Assembly (NCBI RefSeq): GCF_022549225.1
Contig: NZ_JAKZFD010000008.1
Location: 1 to 64,000, forward strand
From: Pelomonas sp. CA6
GTDB taxonomy: Bacteria > Pseudomonadota > Gammaproteobacteria > Burkholderiales > Burkholderiaceae_C
Direction: 5' to 3'
DNA length: 64,000 nt
Shown here: in pieces, positions 1-8,188 of the stretch
Layout: every line of letters starts with the position of its first letter
Position numbering within the stretch: the first letter of the stretch is position 1
Made by a program: the position numbers and the translations under genes
Notes under the pieces: model-generated
Databases searched by the model: none
Told to the model about the DNA's origin: nothing
Seen by the model: only the letters and a program-made list of their open reading frames with translations

Positions 1-8
1 CAGCGGAG

Positions 9-230
9 TCAGCGGCGCCAGCGCTGCAACGCGATGGCGTGTTCGAGGTGCCGCAGTTCGTGCTCGCCCAGGCGGCACGCCGCGGCATGGATGGCCGCGG
101 TCAGCTCGGCCAGCGTGCGCGCGGGCTCGGTGTTCAGCTCAGGCGATGGCGCGCCGTCGTCGGTCAGCAGGCGAACCGACGCGGCATCGGTGGTGTAGCG
201 GTACCAGGCAGGCAAGGGGCATGGACGCAT
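9..230 (-). CDS. small hypothetical protein downstream of a toxin/immunity cassette
   Basis: A 73-residue reading frame starting 26 bases after the stop of the cassette C immunity gene on the same strand. I do not recognise a family. Its last 29 codons, ending in ALQRWRR, align without gaps to a second copy of the same DNA at 7,823-7,907, between cassettes A and B. That copy has no clear start, so this element recurs on the 3' side of toxin cassettes. It may be a real small gene or a decaying relic carried with the cassettes. No signal peptide or membrane segment is visible. Confidence 0.4.
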   Translation of the reverse strand: MRPCPLPAWYRYTTDAASVRLLTDDGAPSPELNTEPARTLAELTAAIHAAACRLGEHELRHLEHAIALQRWRR

Positions 231-255
231 GCCCCTTGTAGCGACGAGCTATAGC

Positions 256-705
256 TTATCCAGCGATGCGCTGGTAGAGCTCCGGCGCGTTGGCATCACG
301 TTGCAGCTTGCCCCTCGCGTAGAGCCCAATCAGCAAGTCCTCACCTTGGCTCTTTGCAAGGAATGCTTCCCCGGGGAACATGAGTTCTTCGCGCCGCGCT
401 TGCACCTCGTTTCTGACCGTGGCGAACTCATCGTCACCAACGAATACGGCCACAGCGTCATGGAAGGCGACAAGATGCCCGCCTTCCTTGAGGCGCACGA
501 CCTTGAAGTCGGTCAAGTACTTGGCCTCGGTCATCGCCTGCATGGCATCTGCCGCTGGGTCGTCGCTGCCCTTAATGAACAGCAGCGTGCCATTGCGCAA
601 GATGGACACGCCACCCTTTCCCTTGGCGTACTGCCCGAACTGGGCCGCAAGCCGCTCCAGTGGGATACCGTTAACCGGCTCCCACGCAAGCCTCACTTCG
701 GTCAT
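256..705 (-). CDS. probable immunity protein of cassette C (partner of the ADP-ribosyltransferase-like toxin)
   Basis: A 149-residue cytosolic protein without signal peptide or membrane segments. Its ATG overlaps the TGA of the upstream toxin gene (ATGA, 702-705), the usual arrangement for a polymorphic toxin and its cognate immunity protein. I do not recognise the immunity family by sequence; the role rests on position, size and overlap. Because the toxin gene upstream is broken by an IS21 element, this gene may now be expressed only from a promoter inside the IS or inside the toxin fragment. An orphaned immunity gene of this kind can still protect against neighbours carrying the intact toxin. 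Confidence 0.6.
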   Translation of the reverse strand: MTEVRLAWEPVNGIPLERLAAQFGQYAKGKGGVSILRNGTLLFIKGSDDPAADAMQAMTEAKYLTDFKVVRLKEGGHLVAFHDAVAVFVGDDEFATVRNEVQARREELMFPGEAFLAKSQGEDLLIGLYARGKLQRDANAPELYQRIAG

Positions 706-1317
706 CTGCTGCCTTTCACTGGAACTTGCTGGTAGATGTAGCGTGGGTTGATTGCTGGTCCGAACAGGAACTCAGCTTCAGGCAATCCAATGGCCGGATT
801 GGGCTCGAAGAAGGACATCGGGTTCTCGGTGTTCTGCACCAACCGGCCTTGGTCCATTAGAGCAGCCGCCTCACGTGCTTCCACCCGGAAGGTCGTTAGC
901 ACCCCGTCTTGCGTTTGCGAAGGCCCTCTTGCGAAGTATTCGGCAACCCGCGGGTTTCGCGAAGTGCTGACGAACGGAGAGGTTGAGCTCGACACACCGT
1001 GCTCGGCCAAGATGTCACCAAACGCGCCGGTGCTGCGTGTACTGAGGAAGCTCTCTGCTGCGTGAACCCCATTCGATTGCGCCATGGATGAGAGGAATTC
1101 CGTACGCAGCGCGGAGTCGCCCCGATAGAAGTACTCCCATTGCACCGGCCCCACGAAGTCAGGCGAGTAGACATCGCCCACGGCCACGGTTCGGCGAAGC
1201 CCACTGAGCGACGCGCCTTGCAATCGACCCAGCACAACACCACCACCGACGCCCATCGCAATGCCGGTGCCTTGCGCCGTGGCTTGCCGGATAGCCACGG
1301 GGTCATCGCCAGTCAGG
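702..1317 (-). pseudogene. 3' part of Rhs-type toxin C: ADP-ribosyltransferase-like toxin domain, cut off by IS21
   Basis: The C-terminal toxin domain of cassette C. The part after the IS reads as 198 residues from a GTG codon at 1,298, but the true gene continues on the other side of the IS. Removing 1,318-3,524 and one copy of the TCAGG duplication joins the frame exactly (GWWDNL continuing into TGDDPVAIRQ). Counting from 1,298, the features of an R-S-E class ADP-ribosyltransferase are visible: Arg59 in FYRGD, the Ser-Thr-Ser at 111-113 in FVSTSRN, and Glu174/Glu176 in LPEAEFLF. A glycine-rich hydrophobic stretch at residues 12-30 resembles the linker before Rhs toxin tips. The family assignment comes from motifs only. 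The domain itself is intact, so the inactivation is only by separation from its delivery half. Confidence 0.7.
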
Positions 1318-1371
1318 TGTCAGGCGACATCCAATACTGCCCCCCTGACGACATCCAGAACTGACCCCCTT
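1318..1371 (+). repeat. left terminal inverted repeat of the IS21 element
   Basis: It matches the reverse complement of 3,471-3,524 with few differences. Inside it a block of about 20 bases (GACATCCA followed by ACTG and a C-run) occurs twice in tandem. This fits the multiple transposase-binding sites typical of IS21 ends. Confidence 0.85.
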
Positions 1372-1389
1372 CACTACAAGGAGGTCCGC

Positions 1390-2688
1390 ATGACGGACGT
1401 TGTGACCGATCCTTCCCGCGTCATAGACGATGGAGGAAGGCAGACGATGTTGGCGCCGCAGGAGGTGCAAAGGATGCTGGCGCTACAGGCGCAGGGATGG
1501 GGAGCCAAGCGCATCTGCAAGGAGTTGGGCTGCAGCCGCAACACGGTGCGGGAGTACCTGCGCAGTGGCGGCTGGAAGCCGATGGACGTGTCAGGTCGGG
1601 TAAGCATGCTCGCGCCGCACCTGGCGTGGCTGGAGCAGCGCCTGCGCCATCACAAGGGCAATGCCGACGTGGTGCGCCAGGAACTGCAACGCGAGTTCGG
1701 CATCACTGTGAGCTTGCGCACCGTGCAGCGCGCCGTGGCGCCGATGCGAGTGGCACTGCGCGCCCAGGCGCTGGCCCACGTGCGCTTCGAGACCGCGCCC
1801 GGCCTGCAGTTGCAGGTGGACTTCGGCAGCACCCATGTGCAGATCGGGGAGGAGCTCACGCGCATCTTCCTGTTCGTCGCGACGCTGGGCTACAGCCGTC
1901 GCACCTACGTGCTGCTGAGCCTGCACGAGCGCCAGTCGGCCTGGCTGCTCGGCCTGGAGGGCGCATTCCGGCACTTCGGCGGCGTGACGCACGAGGTGCT
2001 TATCGACAATGCCAAGGCGCTCGTCGAGCAGCACAACCGCCAGACGTGCGAGGTCAAGCTCAATGACCGTTTCCGCGCCTTCTGCAGCTACTGGGGCGTG
2101 ACGCCGCGGGCCTGCGCGCCGTACCGGGCACAAACCAAGGGCAAGGACGAGCGCGGGGTCGGCTACGTCAAGCGCAACGCCATCGCCGGGCACACCTTCC
2201 CCAGCCTGGACGCGCTGCAGGCCCATCTGGACCGCTGGATGCGCGAGGTGGCCGATGTGCGCGTGCACGGCACGACCGGCGAGTCACCCATCGCGCGGTT
2301 CGAGCGCGACGAACGCCAGGCCCTGCGCCCACTGCCGTCCAAGGCGCCGTTCCTGCAGGTGCGCGAGCTCGTGCGCCGCGTGCACACGGATGCCTGCATC
2401 GAACTCGACACCAACCGCTACTCCGTGCCCTGGAAGCTCATCGGCGAGCAGGTCAGCGTCGTCGTGGCCGACCGCGAGGTGCAGGTGCTGTACGCCGGTC
2501 AGGAAGTAGCCCGTCACGCCCAGAGCCCCTTGCGCCGCAGCAGCGTCATTGAGCGCAGCCACCTGGCCGGCATCGTGGGAAGCCAGTTCGTCGGCTCGAC
2601 CCGGTTGGCGCCGCCGCCCGCTGCGGCACCGGCCGAGTTGCAACGCGACCTCGTCGAGTACGAGGCGCTGGTTGGGGGAGCTTGGTGA
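1390..2688 (+). CDS. istA: IS21-family transposase IstA
   Basis: The DDE transposase of the element, 432 residues. The ATG at 1,390 is preceded by a strong AAGGAGG site at about 1,378-1,384; the frame is open further upstream but without such a site. The N-terminal helix-turn-helix is seen in KRICKELGCSRNTVREYL (about residues 37-54). The integrase core follows, with the first Asp in LQVDFGS, the second in VLIDNAKALV and the Glu in KGKDERGVGYVKRNA. The length is slightly short of typical IstA (about 500) but no break is visible. Its stop overlaps the istB start (TGATG). Confidence 0.93.
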   Translation: MTDVVTDPSRVIDDGGRQTMLAPQEVQRMLALQAQGWGAKRICKELGCSRNTVREYLRSGGWKPMDVSGRVSMLAPHLAWLEQRLRHHKGNADVVRQELQREFGITVSLRTVQRAVAPMRVALRAQALAHVRFETAPGLQLQVDFGSTHVQIGEELTRIFLFVATLGYSRRTYVLLSLHERQSAWLLGLEGAFRHFGGVTHEVLIDNAKALVEQHNRQTCEVKLNDRFRAFCSYWGVTPRACAPYRAQTKGKDERGVGYVKRNAIAGHTFPSLDALQAHLDRWMREVADVRVHGTTGESPIARFERDERQALRPLPSKAPFLQVRELVRRVHTDACIELDTNRYSVPWKLIGEQVSVVVADREVQVLYAGQEVARHAQSPLRRSSVIERSHLAGIVGSQFVGSTRLAPPPAAAPAELQRDLVEYEALVGGAW

Positions 2689-3461
2689 TGGCCCGCGCCA
2701 AGAAGACCGAACAAGCCATGCCGGTGGACGAGCTTGAGGGCATGCTCACGCGGCTGAAGCTGACCGCCATCCGCGACCAACTCGACACGCTGCTGGACCA
2801 GGCCGCACGCGCAGACATGACGCTGCGTGAGGCGCTCACCATGCTGTGCGCCGCCGAGGTGGCCCGCAAGGACGAGCGCCGCATCCAGATGGGCATGTCC
2901 ATCGCCAAGTTCCCCTGCGTGCGCATGCTGGAGGGCTTCGAGTTCGAGGCCCAGCCGTCCATCGATCCGAAGCTGGTACGCGAGCTGGCAACCTCACGCT
3001 GGGTGGCCAACGGCGACACCGTGTTGCTGCTGGGGCCCCCGGGCGTCGGCAAGACGCATCTGGCGGTCGCTCTCGGCCGTGAAGCCATCCTGCGTGGCTA
3101 CTCGACCCTGTTGCGCGCTCACGCCGAAGGGCGCCTGGAGGAGAAGCTGACGCACCTGGCCAAGCCCAAGCTGCTGGTCATCGACGAGCTCGGCTACCTG
3201 CCGTTCGAGGCCAACGCAGCGCATCTGTTCTTCCAGCTCGTGAGCCGTCGCTATGAGCGCGGCGCCACGCTGCTGACGAGCAACCGATCCGTGGCGGAGT
3301 GGGGTGGCGTGTTCGGCGACGCCGTGGTCGCCACCGCCATCCTAGACCGGCTGCTGCACCACAGCCACGTCGTCACCATCCGCGGCGATAGCTACCGGCT
3401 CAAGGCCAAACGCAAGTCCGGTCTTGTGAGAGACAACACCGCGCTCGCCGCGGCAACCTGA
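2688..3461 (+). CDS. istB: IS21-family helper ATPase IstB
   Basis: The AAA+ ATPase that helps IstA choose and deform target DNA, 257 residues. Walker A is GPPGVGKTHLA (about residues 113-123) and Walker B is LLVIDELGYLPF (about 158-169). The start ATG shares one base with the istA stop (TGATG), with a GGGGGAG site just upstream, so translation is coupled. Near-identical IstB proteins are common in Burkholderiales. Its similarity to DnaC reflects shared AAA+ ancestry. Confidence 0.94.
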   Translation: MARAKKTEQAMPVDELEGMLTRLKLTAIRDQLDTLLDQAARADMTLREALTMLCAAEVARKDERRIQMGMSIAKFPCVRMLEGFEFEAQPSIDPKLVRELATSRWVANGDTVLLLGPPGVGKTHLAVALGREAILRGYSTLLRAHAEGRLEEKLTHLAKPKLLVIDELGYLPFEANAAHLFFQLVSRRYERGATLLTSNRSVAEWGGVFGDAVVATAILDRLLHHSHVVTIRGDSYRLKAKRKSGLVRDNTALAAAT

Positions 3462-3470
3462 TCATCAACC

Positions 3471-3524
3471 CAGGGGGTCAATTCTGAATGTCGTCAGGGG
3501 GGCAGTTCTCGATGTCGCTTGACA
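3471..3524 (-). repeat. right terminal inverted repeat of the IS21 element
   Basis: The reverse complement begins TGTCAAGCGACATC and matches the left repeat, including the two tandem inner blocks. The duplicated target TCAGG follows at 3,525-3,529. Confidence 0.85.
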
Positions 3525-4329
3525 TCAGGTTGTCCCACCAGCCCGAGACAGTACCGCCAGGGTCGTTGATGAAGCGCCTGATGCCTTCCACACCGGCTTG
3601 GGCCGTCTGCACTGCCCAGGCCGCGCGGCTTTCCGGCGTGCCGACCACGCCGAAGCTGTAGCCAGCGCCTTCGACCGCCCCAGCGCCTGCGTCATAGACG
3701 CCCAGCGCATGCGCTTGCGCGCGCTGCATCCCGCTCAGCGACGTGGGAGCACCCAGCGACGGCGAACCACCACCAAGCGCTGCCAGTTCCGCGAAGCTCG
3801 TGCCATCACCACCGAACGACAGACCTTCACCCCATGCGAGCGACGGTGCCTGTGAACGCGCAGCCAGTGCCACCTGGTACTGCCGGTCCGCACTGCGAGC
3901 CAGCGTCAGGTTCTCGGGCGTGCTCGCATCAGGCACGTAGTAGCGCTGCCCCCTCTGCACACCATCGGCCAGCTCGGGGTTCAACGCCAGCAACTGGTTC
4001 TTGATGCGGTTCACATCGGCGTTGCTCGCGCCTTCTCCAGCCAACGATTGCGCAATGCCCCAGGCACCGCGAGCGCCATCCTTTCCGACCACGCCGACCT
4101 GGCGCGGAGTGCCCATCAAGTCGTAGTTGTCGGAGTCCACGAACGGCTCGCCTGCGGGCACAACGCTGCCCGTTCCAAGGCGCACCGAGCCGCCACTGGC
4201 CAAGCTGTAGTCGGTCGGTCCCATGTCCCAGTTGCCCGACGCGCCGCCACCGCTCGCCGAAGCGCTCGGCTGCGTCTGGCTCGGGCTGCTCGCGGCCTCT
4301 GCGATGCTGCTGCCCAACGCATTGCCAAC
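3525..4329 (-). pseudogene. 5' part of Rhs-type toxin C (pre-toxin region), truncated at both ends
   Basis: This is the continuation, across the IS, of the toxin at 702-1,317. The reading frame on the minus strand is open from 4,506, but similarity to cassettes A and B starts only near 4,329, at VGNALGSSIAEA (compare IGNAMGDSIAQ in A). A GPTDYS/GSVRL linker follows. Then comes a LysM-like segment (AWGIAQSLAG ... NQLLALNPEL ... GQRYYVPD), a low-complexity Ala/Gly/Ser stretch, and GIRRFINDPGGTVSGWWDNL leading into the toxin tip. The whole conserved hydrophobic region that precedes this point in cassettes A and B is missing and replaced by unrelated DNA with a Fic antitoxin fragment. The gene is therefore doubly broken: no N-terminus and an IS inside. 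Confidence 0.7.
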
Positions 4330-4409
4330 AGTTACCGAACACCACCGAACAGGACCGAACACCAGGCCGGTGCGAGCGGCGATGCCAGGTGCCGATGGAG
4401 CCGAACCGC

Positions 4410-4673
4410 ATGGAACACAAGCCCACCTCTGACGAGTCCGCAGCGCCGCGCCAGCGCTCCGTGGCCGAGCGCCGCATGCGCCTGGAGCAGGCCCTGGCCA
4501 GCACACGCATCGAGGGCCATCTGCCCAGTGCGGAGTTCCTGGCGGACATGCAGGCCATGGTCACCGGGCAGCTCGGCGCGAAGGAGGTGCGGCGGCGGAT
4601 CATCGAGCGGGCGCAGGAGGCGGACCGGCTGGCGACAGCAAGTCATGCCGGGGGTCTCGGGGCGCAGCCCTGA
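4410..4673 (+). CDS. orphan VbhA-like antitoxin (Fic inhibitor)
   Basis: An 87-residue protein, the only plus-strand gene between the toxin cassettes. The sequence RLEQALASTRIEGHLPSAEF carries the Fic-inhibitory motif (S/T)xxxE(G/N) as Ser31-Thr-Arg-Ile-Glu35-Gly36. EFLADMQAMVTGQLGAKEVRRRI then follows as in VbhA-family antitoxins. Such antitoxins normally precede a Fic toxin gene in the same operon. Here no HPFx(D/E)GNGR-type protein follows: the last dozen residues (TASHAGGLGAQP) look unrelated to the family, and then comes noncoding DNA. Other possible starts are ATG 4,395 or GTG 4,389. The piece is probably left over from a deletion that removed the Fic gene. Confidence 0.65.
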   Translation: MEHKPTSDESAAPRQRSVAERRMRLEQALASTRIEGHLPSAEFLADMQAMVTGQLGAKEVRRRIIERAQEADRLATASHAGGLGAQP

Positions 4674-4942
4674 GCATCTGCGACGGGCGCGCAGCGACCC
4701 AGCAGACCAGGTCCAGGTGGGTATCGAAGATACATACCTGGCATCCTGCCCTGAACGATTCCCTCGGCCCTGCGATGAATCGGCAGCGATCCTGAGGCAA
4801 GCGGGCAGCGTTCCCCTGCCGCTCTGGTTCCCCGGCAGCAGCACCCTACAGACGAGCAGAGGGCCACACGGCAACTCGTGCAGTTCCTGTGCACGGGATC
4901 TCGGCCTCGCTGCCGCCTGCCAGCGTCCGATCCACGCGCCAG
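4674..4942. other. non-coding scar between the antitoxin fragment and immunity gene B
   Basis: About 270 bases with no credible gene on either strand and no clear repeat. It joins the truncated Fic-antitoxin region to the end of cassette B and is best read as rearrangement debris. Confidence 0.35.
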
Positions 4943-5233
4943 CTATCTCAGCTTCTCTACCTTCAGGTTGTAGATGGCCAGGGCAGCCTTTCGGCCTTTT
5001 TCCTTCTCTCCAGCGTCGAAGGCCGCGAACATCTCCTGTAGCTTGGTGTCAATAAATTCAGCCTGCTCAAGATCGCGCGTGATTTGGGGACGAACCTCCG
5101 CCCATAGTTCCTTGATGTCGGCCATGTGCGTCTCATAAGTCCAATGACCCCATTCTGGATATTCGTCCGGCGCTCTAGTGGCTGCTGCAACAACAGAGCC
5201 AGCGAAGTCAGACAGTTGCTCCTTGACTGACAT
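4943..5233 (-). CDS. probable immunity protein of cassette B
   Basis: A 96-residue soluble, helical, charged protein (MSVKEQLSDFAGSVVAAATR ... KVEKLR). Its ATG overlaps the stop codon of the toxin gene by one base (TGATG, 5,231-5,235), so expression is coupled. I do not recognise a named immunity family. The frame stays open upstream to 5,350, but that part is antisense to toxin codons and the coupled start is far more likely. Confidence 0.65.
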   Translation of the reverse strand: MSVKEQLSDFAGSVVAAATRAPDEYPEWGHWTYETHMADIKELWAEVRPQITRDLEQAEFIDTKLQEMFAAFDAGEKEKGRKAALAIYNLKVEKLR

Positions 5234-7497
5234 CAGATTCCCCTTCCAATCGGCTTGAACTGCGGAATTGCACCTCGCGGAATCGCATATGACCCGCCCA
5301 TCTCTGTCGGACGGATGATCAGGAAGTTGCCGGGACGAATCTCGTTCCACTTCATGATCTGCGGCGTGTAGGCATTCTTCCGAGCCAGCGTGGTATCGGC
5401 ATACAGGTTGTAGCCCAGACGGTTGTCCGGGATGCCGATCTCAAACTCGTTCTTGATGCGCCGGTTGATCGCCCACACGTTGGACATCGAGCTGTCATTA
5501 ATGCCTTCCGCGCGAGCAAAGCCTCGAAGATCGAAGCGAACTTCCTTGTCAATGAAGTTGCCGAGTTCCTTTGCGTACTGCCCCGGTTGCACGTCGATTT
5601 CCTTCCTTGCGATCAAGTCGACGCCAACGGCATAGGCTCTGTCCGTAGCCGATTGATGGATATCCAGCACCCGCTTCTCAAACTCCATCACCGTCATCTG
5701 CGACTTGCCAATGCGCACGGTCTGGTAGTCATCCCCCCAGGTCTCACGCAAGCGCTGGTCCCGCACGTAGCTCTCATACGCACCCTGCAGCCGGTTGGCT
5801 GTAGCGCCATAGTCGCGCACGTTGCGACTCGTACCGTCAGCGCCCGTCACCCACGATTCCGTGTAGCCGCTCGGCACGTCCTTGACGCCCAGGTCGGTCA
5901 TCGCCCGGCGCATGCCCTCGATGCGCTGCTCAGCCTGGCTTCGGTTGATGTGAGCCAGATCTGCTTGCAGGCCCACCACCTCGCCCAGCAGCCCAACGGG
6001 ATCGGCCGCAATGTTCAGCGCCGCATCCCAGTTGCCATTGCGCACCATCTCAAAGTTGCCGATGCCACCGCGCGGGATGTTGCGCAGCGGCCCGCCCATG
6101 GCGAACATCTGAGCACCGCTTAGCGAAGCCTCCCGCGCCTCCTGGCCGCGAACATCCAGCCAGACCTGCTCCTCCACATCGCGGCGACGTGCAAGCAGCT
6201 CATCGGACGGCAGCGCATCAGCTGCCTTGGCAATGCCTTGGTCGACTTGCGTCGACCAGCTAGCGGCGATGTCGCCGCCTGCTTGACCCAGGCGAGCACC
6301 CATCCCGCCCAGGCCATACGTCTGCTGTCGCTCCATGACAGCATCGCTTTCGATGTCTGAGCCGTTGCGGTGGTCGGCCGCCGACCAAGGCCCTTGTCCC
6401 TGCGACGGGGTGACCAAGCTGTCGCCGATGGCATTGCCAATCCCCCCCGCCAATCCACTGATAAAGGCCTGCCCCATCCTGGCCCGCGTCTGCTCCCCGC
6501 TGTACCCCAGGATCTGGCTGCTCGCCCACCCGCCCGCGGCAGCGCCCAGCGCTTGCCCGGCGATCTTGCCCAGCGTCTCGTGTCCACCCGCGGCAAACGC
6601 GCTGCCAATGGCCTCCCCCGCCGCATGCCCCGCCGCTCCCGCCACCGTGGAGGCGGCCACTTCGCGCCAGCTCCAGCGCCCCTGCATCGCCTGCGAGACC
6701 GCCGACCCCAGCCCCGCCCGGATCGCCGCGCCGGCCCATCCCTTTTGATTGACAGCGCCTCCCAGCGTGCCGGCTGTGCTGCCTAAACTGTTAAGAACGT
6801 TCCCCATTCCCGCGGTAATGCCTCCGCTCAGGGCCGCTTGCCCCACATCCTTCCAGCTGAATTGATCGATAACACCCGTCGCCAGACCGGTAAGCTGGCT
6901 CGCAATGGAGCCCGCAGCAGCGCCAATGGCTGCCGACCCGATCGTAGCGCCCAGCACGGAGGCTCCGCTGGCTCCCACCAGTCCTCCGGACAAGGTCGCA
7001 AGCCCCGTGGAAAACGTAGAGGCCGAGCCCACAGTGGCCACGCCCGCAGAGGTTGAGAATGTCGCACCGCTCGCGAGGCTCGACGCCGCTGCCCCCGCCG
7101 TATAGATGGTCACCACCACAGCCACCACGATCATCAAGGCGGTGCCAATGCCTCCGCACCCGTCCCCCTTGGGCGGCGGCGGCGGGTCCGGCAGCATGGG
7201 GTCCACCCGCCCCATGGCCTCGCCAGGGTTGTAGGGTCGGAACGTGCTGGCGTTGTTATGGATGTTGGTGACCTTGTTGGGAATGGTCAGAACCAACTTT
7301 TCTTCCAGCAAGGTCGTGCCGTCGACCGTGAGCCCGTTCGTCTCGGCGATCAGGTAGCGATGACGCCTCTGCTGAGGCGTCTGAGCTGGCAGATGCTCGT
7401 GGCAGACGCCACCAGCACCCGCCAACTCCGGGCGGGCGACCCATCTGGCGATGCGTCTGGAGCCCCGGCACGCTCGCAGCAGACGCTGCCAGCTCAA
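5233..7497 (-). CDS. displaced Rhs-type toxin C-terminus, cassette B, unrecognised toxin domain
   Basis: Up to 754 residues. The family-like sequence begins only near residue 48 with a truncated LysM domain (YLIAETNGLTVDG ... LVLTIPNKVTNIHNN). Next come FRPYNPGEAMGRVDPMLPDPPPPPK and a long Gly/Ala/Ser-rich hydrophobic pre-toxin region (about residues 113-355) of the kind found before Rhs toxin tips. The first 47 residues look like a chance extension across a recombination joint. There are no YD repeats and no PAAR or secretion domain, so this is an orphan tip rather than a full Rhs protein. After NAIGDSLVTPS the sequence diverges completely from cassette A. The last 150 residues (ending KPIGRGI) are a compact mixed domain that I cannot assign. 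It may serve as a donor cassette recombining with a complete rhs gene elsewhere. Confidence 0.6.
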   Translation of the reverse strand: MSWQRLLRACRGSRRIARWVARPELAGAGGVCHEHLPAQTPQQRRHRYLIAETNGLTVDGTTLLEEKLVLTIPNKVTNIHNNASTFRPYNPGEAMGRVDPMLPDPPPPPKGDGCGGIGTALMIVVAVVVTIYTAGAAASSLASGATFSTSAGVATVGSASTFSTGLATLSGGLVGASGASVLGATIGSAAIGAAAGSIASQLTGLATGVIDQFSWKDVGQAALSGGITAGMGNVLNSLGSTAGTLGGAVNQKGWAGAAIRAGLGSAVSQAMQGRWSWREVAASTVAGAAGHAAGEAIGSAFAAGGHETLGKIAGQALGAAAGGWASSQILGYSGEQTRARMGQAFISGLAGGIGNAIGDSLVTPSQGQGPWSAADHRNGSDIESDAVMERQQTYGLGGMGARLGQAGGDIAASWSTQVDQGIAKAADALPSDELLARRRDVEEQVWLDVRGQEAREASLSGAQMFAMGGPLRNIPRGGIGNFEMVRNGNWDAALNIAADPVGLLGEVVGLQADLAHINRSQAEQRIEGMRRAMTDLGVKDVPSGYTESWVTGADGTSRNVRDYGATANRLQGAYESYVRDQRLRETWGDDYQTVRIGKSQMTVMEFEKRVLDIHQSATDRAYAVGVDLIARKEIDVQPGQYAKELGNFIDKEVRFDLRGFARAEGINDSSMSNVWAINRRIKNEFEIGIPDNRLGYNLYADTTLARKNAYTPQIMKWNEIRPGNFLIIRPTEMGGSYAIPRGAIPQFKPIGRGI
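6428..7263 (-). repeat. 836-bp near-identical repeat, copy in cassette B
   Basis: It aligns without gaps to 10,244-11,079 (offset 3,816), with about eight to ten differences by eye, i.e. about 99% identity. It encodes the region from IHNNASTFRPYN through the hydrophobic pre-toxin segment to GGIGNA. The identity ends abruptly on both sides, as expected for a homologous crossover or gene-conversion tract that lets toxin tips be exchanged. Confidence 0.9.
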
Positions 7498-7756
7498 GGC
7501 CGGAACTCCGGGCGGCTGAACGTGTGCTTTTCGGCGGCTAGGGCCGCACGCACACTCGCGCTGCTGGACGCAGCTTGTCCTCCGTCATCAATACAGCTGC
7601 GCTTTCGCTTCGTCAGCGGCGGGCTTCGTTCGCGCGGCTCTCTGCACCCCAACCCCATGCGTTCACGTAGGCGTGAACCCGGCGCTTGGACCGCGCCTTC
7701 AAGGGGTCGGCTCCCGCGAGCACTCCGGCAACCCGCTGGGGCGGGTGCGCCTGCGT

Positions 7757-7811
7757 GTCAGCCCCGGCGCCGGCCGGGACTGACCGCTGTCCTGCGGCAG
7801 CGGCTCCGAAC
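7757..7811 (+). repeat. structured repeat copy 1 (two adjacent hairpins)
   Basis: This 55-base element aligns without gaps to 8,189-8,243. Its first 28 bases fold into a 12-bp stem with a 4-base loop (one mismatch here). The following CCGCTG...CAGCGG makes a second 6-bp stem. Confidence 0.6.
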
Positions 7812-7822
7812 AGCCGGACGGC

Positions 7823-7907
7823 TCAGCGCCGCCAGCGCTGCAGCGCGATGCACTGCTCCAGCGCCCGCAGCTCGGGCTCGCCCAGCCGCCAGGCCGTCGC
7901 ATGGATG
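7823..7907 (-). repeat. 85-bp copy of the 3' part of the small frame at 9-93
   Basis: Colinear and gap-free with 9-93 (offset 7,814). On the minus strand both encode a related 28-29 residue end (RLGE.ELR.LE..IALQRWRR) followed by the same stop codon. Conservation of frame and stop suggests that the small protein was once coding here too. Confidence 0.6.
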
Positions 7908-8188
7908 CCTGCCCTGCGCACCTCCTGCGTCGGCGCTCCACGCAGGAAGCCACCCCGGCTGTCGGGCGCCTGTGCAACGTGCCGTTGCGCTGGCTCTGCG
8001 CTGGACGCTTCGCCGCCATCCAGGGTGGCTTCCTGCGCTGCGCGCCGGCAGCGGCGGACCTCACGCCTGCGGCTGCGGTCCCGGCTCAAGTCGTGCGGCT
8101 GGGGCCGCACCGGCGCTTGGACCGCGCCTCGACTTGCCCGGCTCCCACGGCCCTGCGGCGGCCACGTTGGGACGTGGCGCACCTTCGG

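Larger units (their letters stand above)
1318..3524 (+). mobile_element. complete IS21-family insertion sequence
   Basis: A 2,207-bp element bounded by 54-bp imperfect inverted repeats beginning TGTCA at both ends. It is flanked by a 5-bp direct duplication TCAGG at 1,313-1,317 and 3,525-3,529. It carries the paired istA and istB genes of the IS21 family in a single operon. Inverted repeats, target duplication and both open frames are all present, so the insertion looks recent and potentially active. It lies in the opposite orientation to the toxin gene it interrupts. Confidence 0.95.

Noticed and set aside
4048-5055. A plus-strand frame that could hide the missing Fic toxin after the VbhA-like gene
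   Set aside because: No HPFxxGN(G/K)R motif or any Fic-like sequence is present; it is a composite of antisense toxin and scar DNA.
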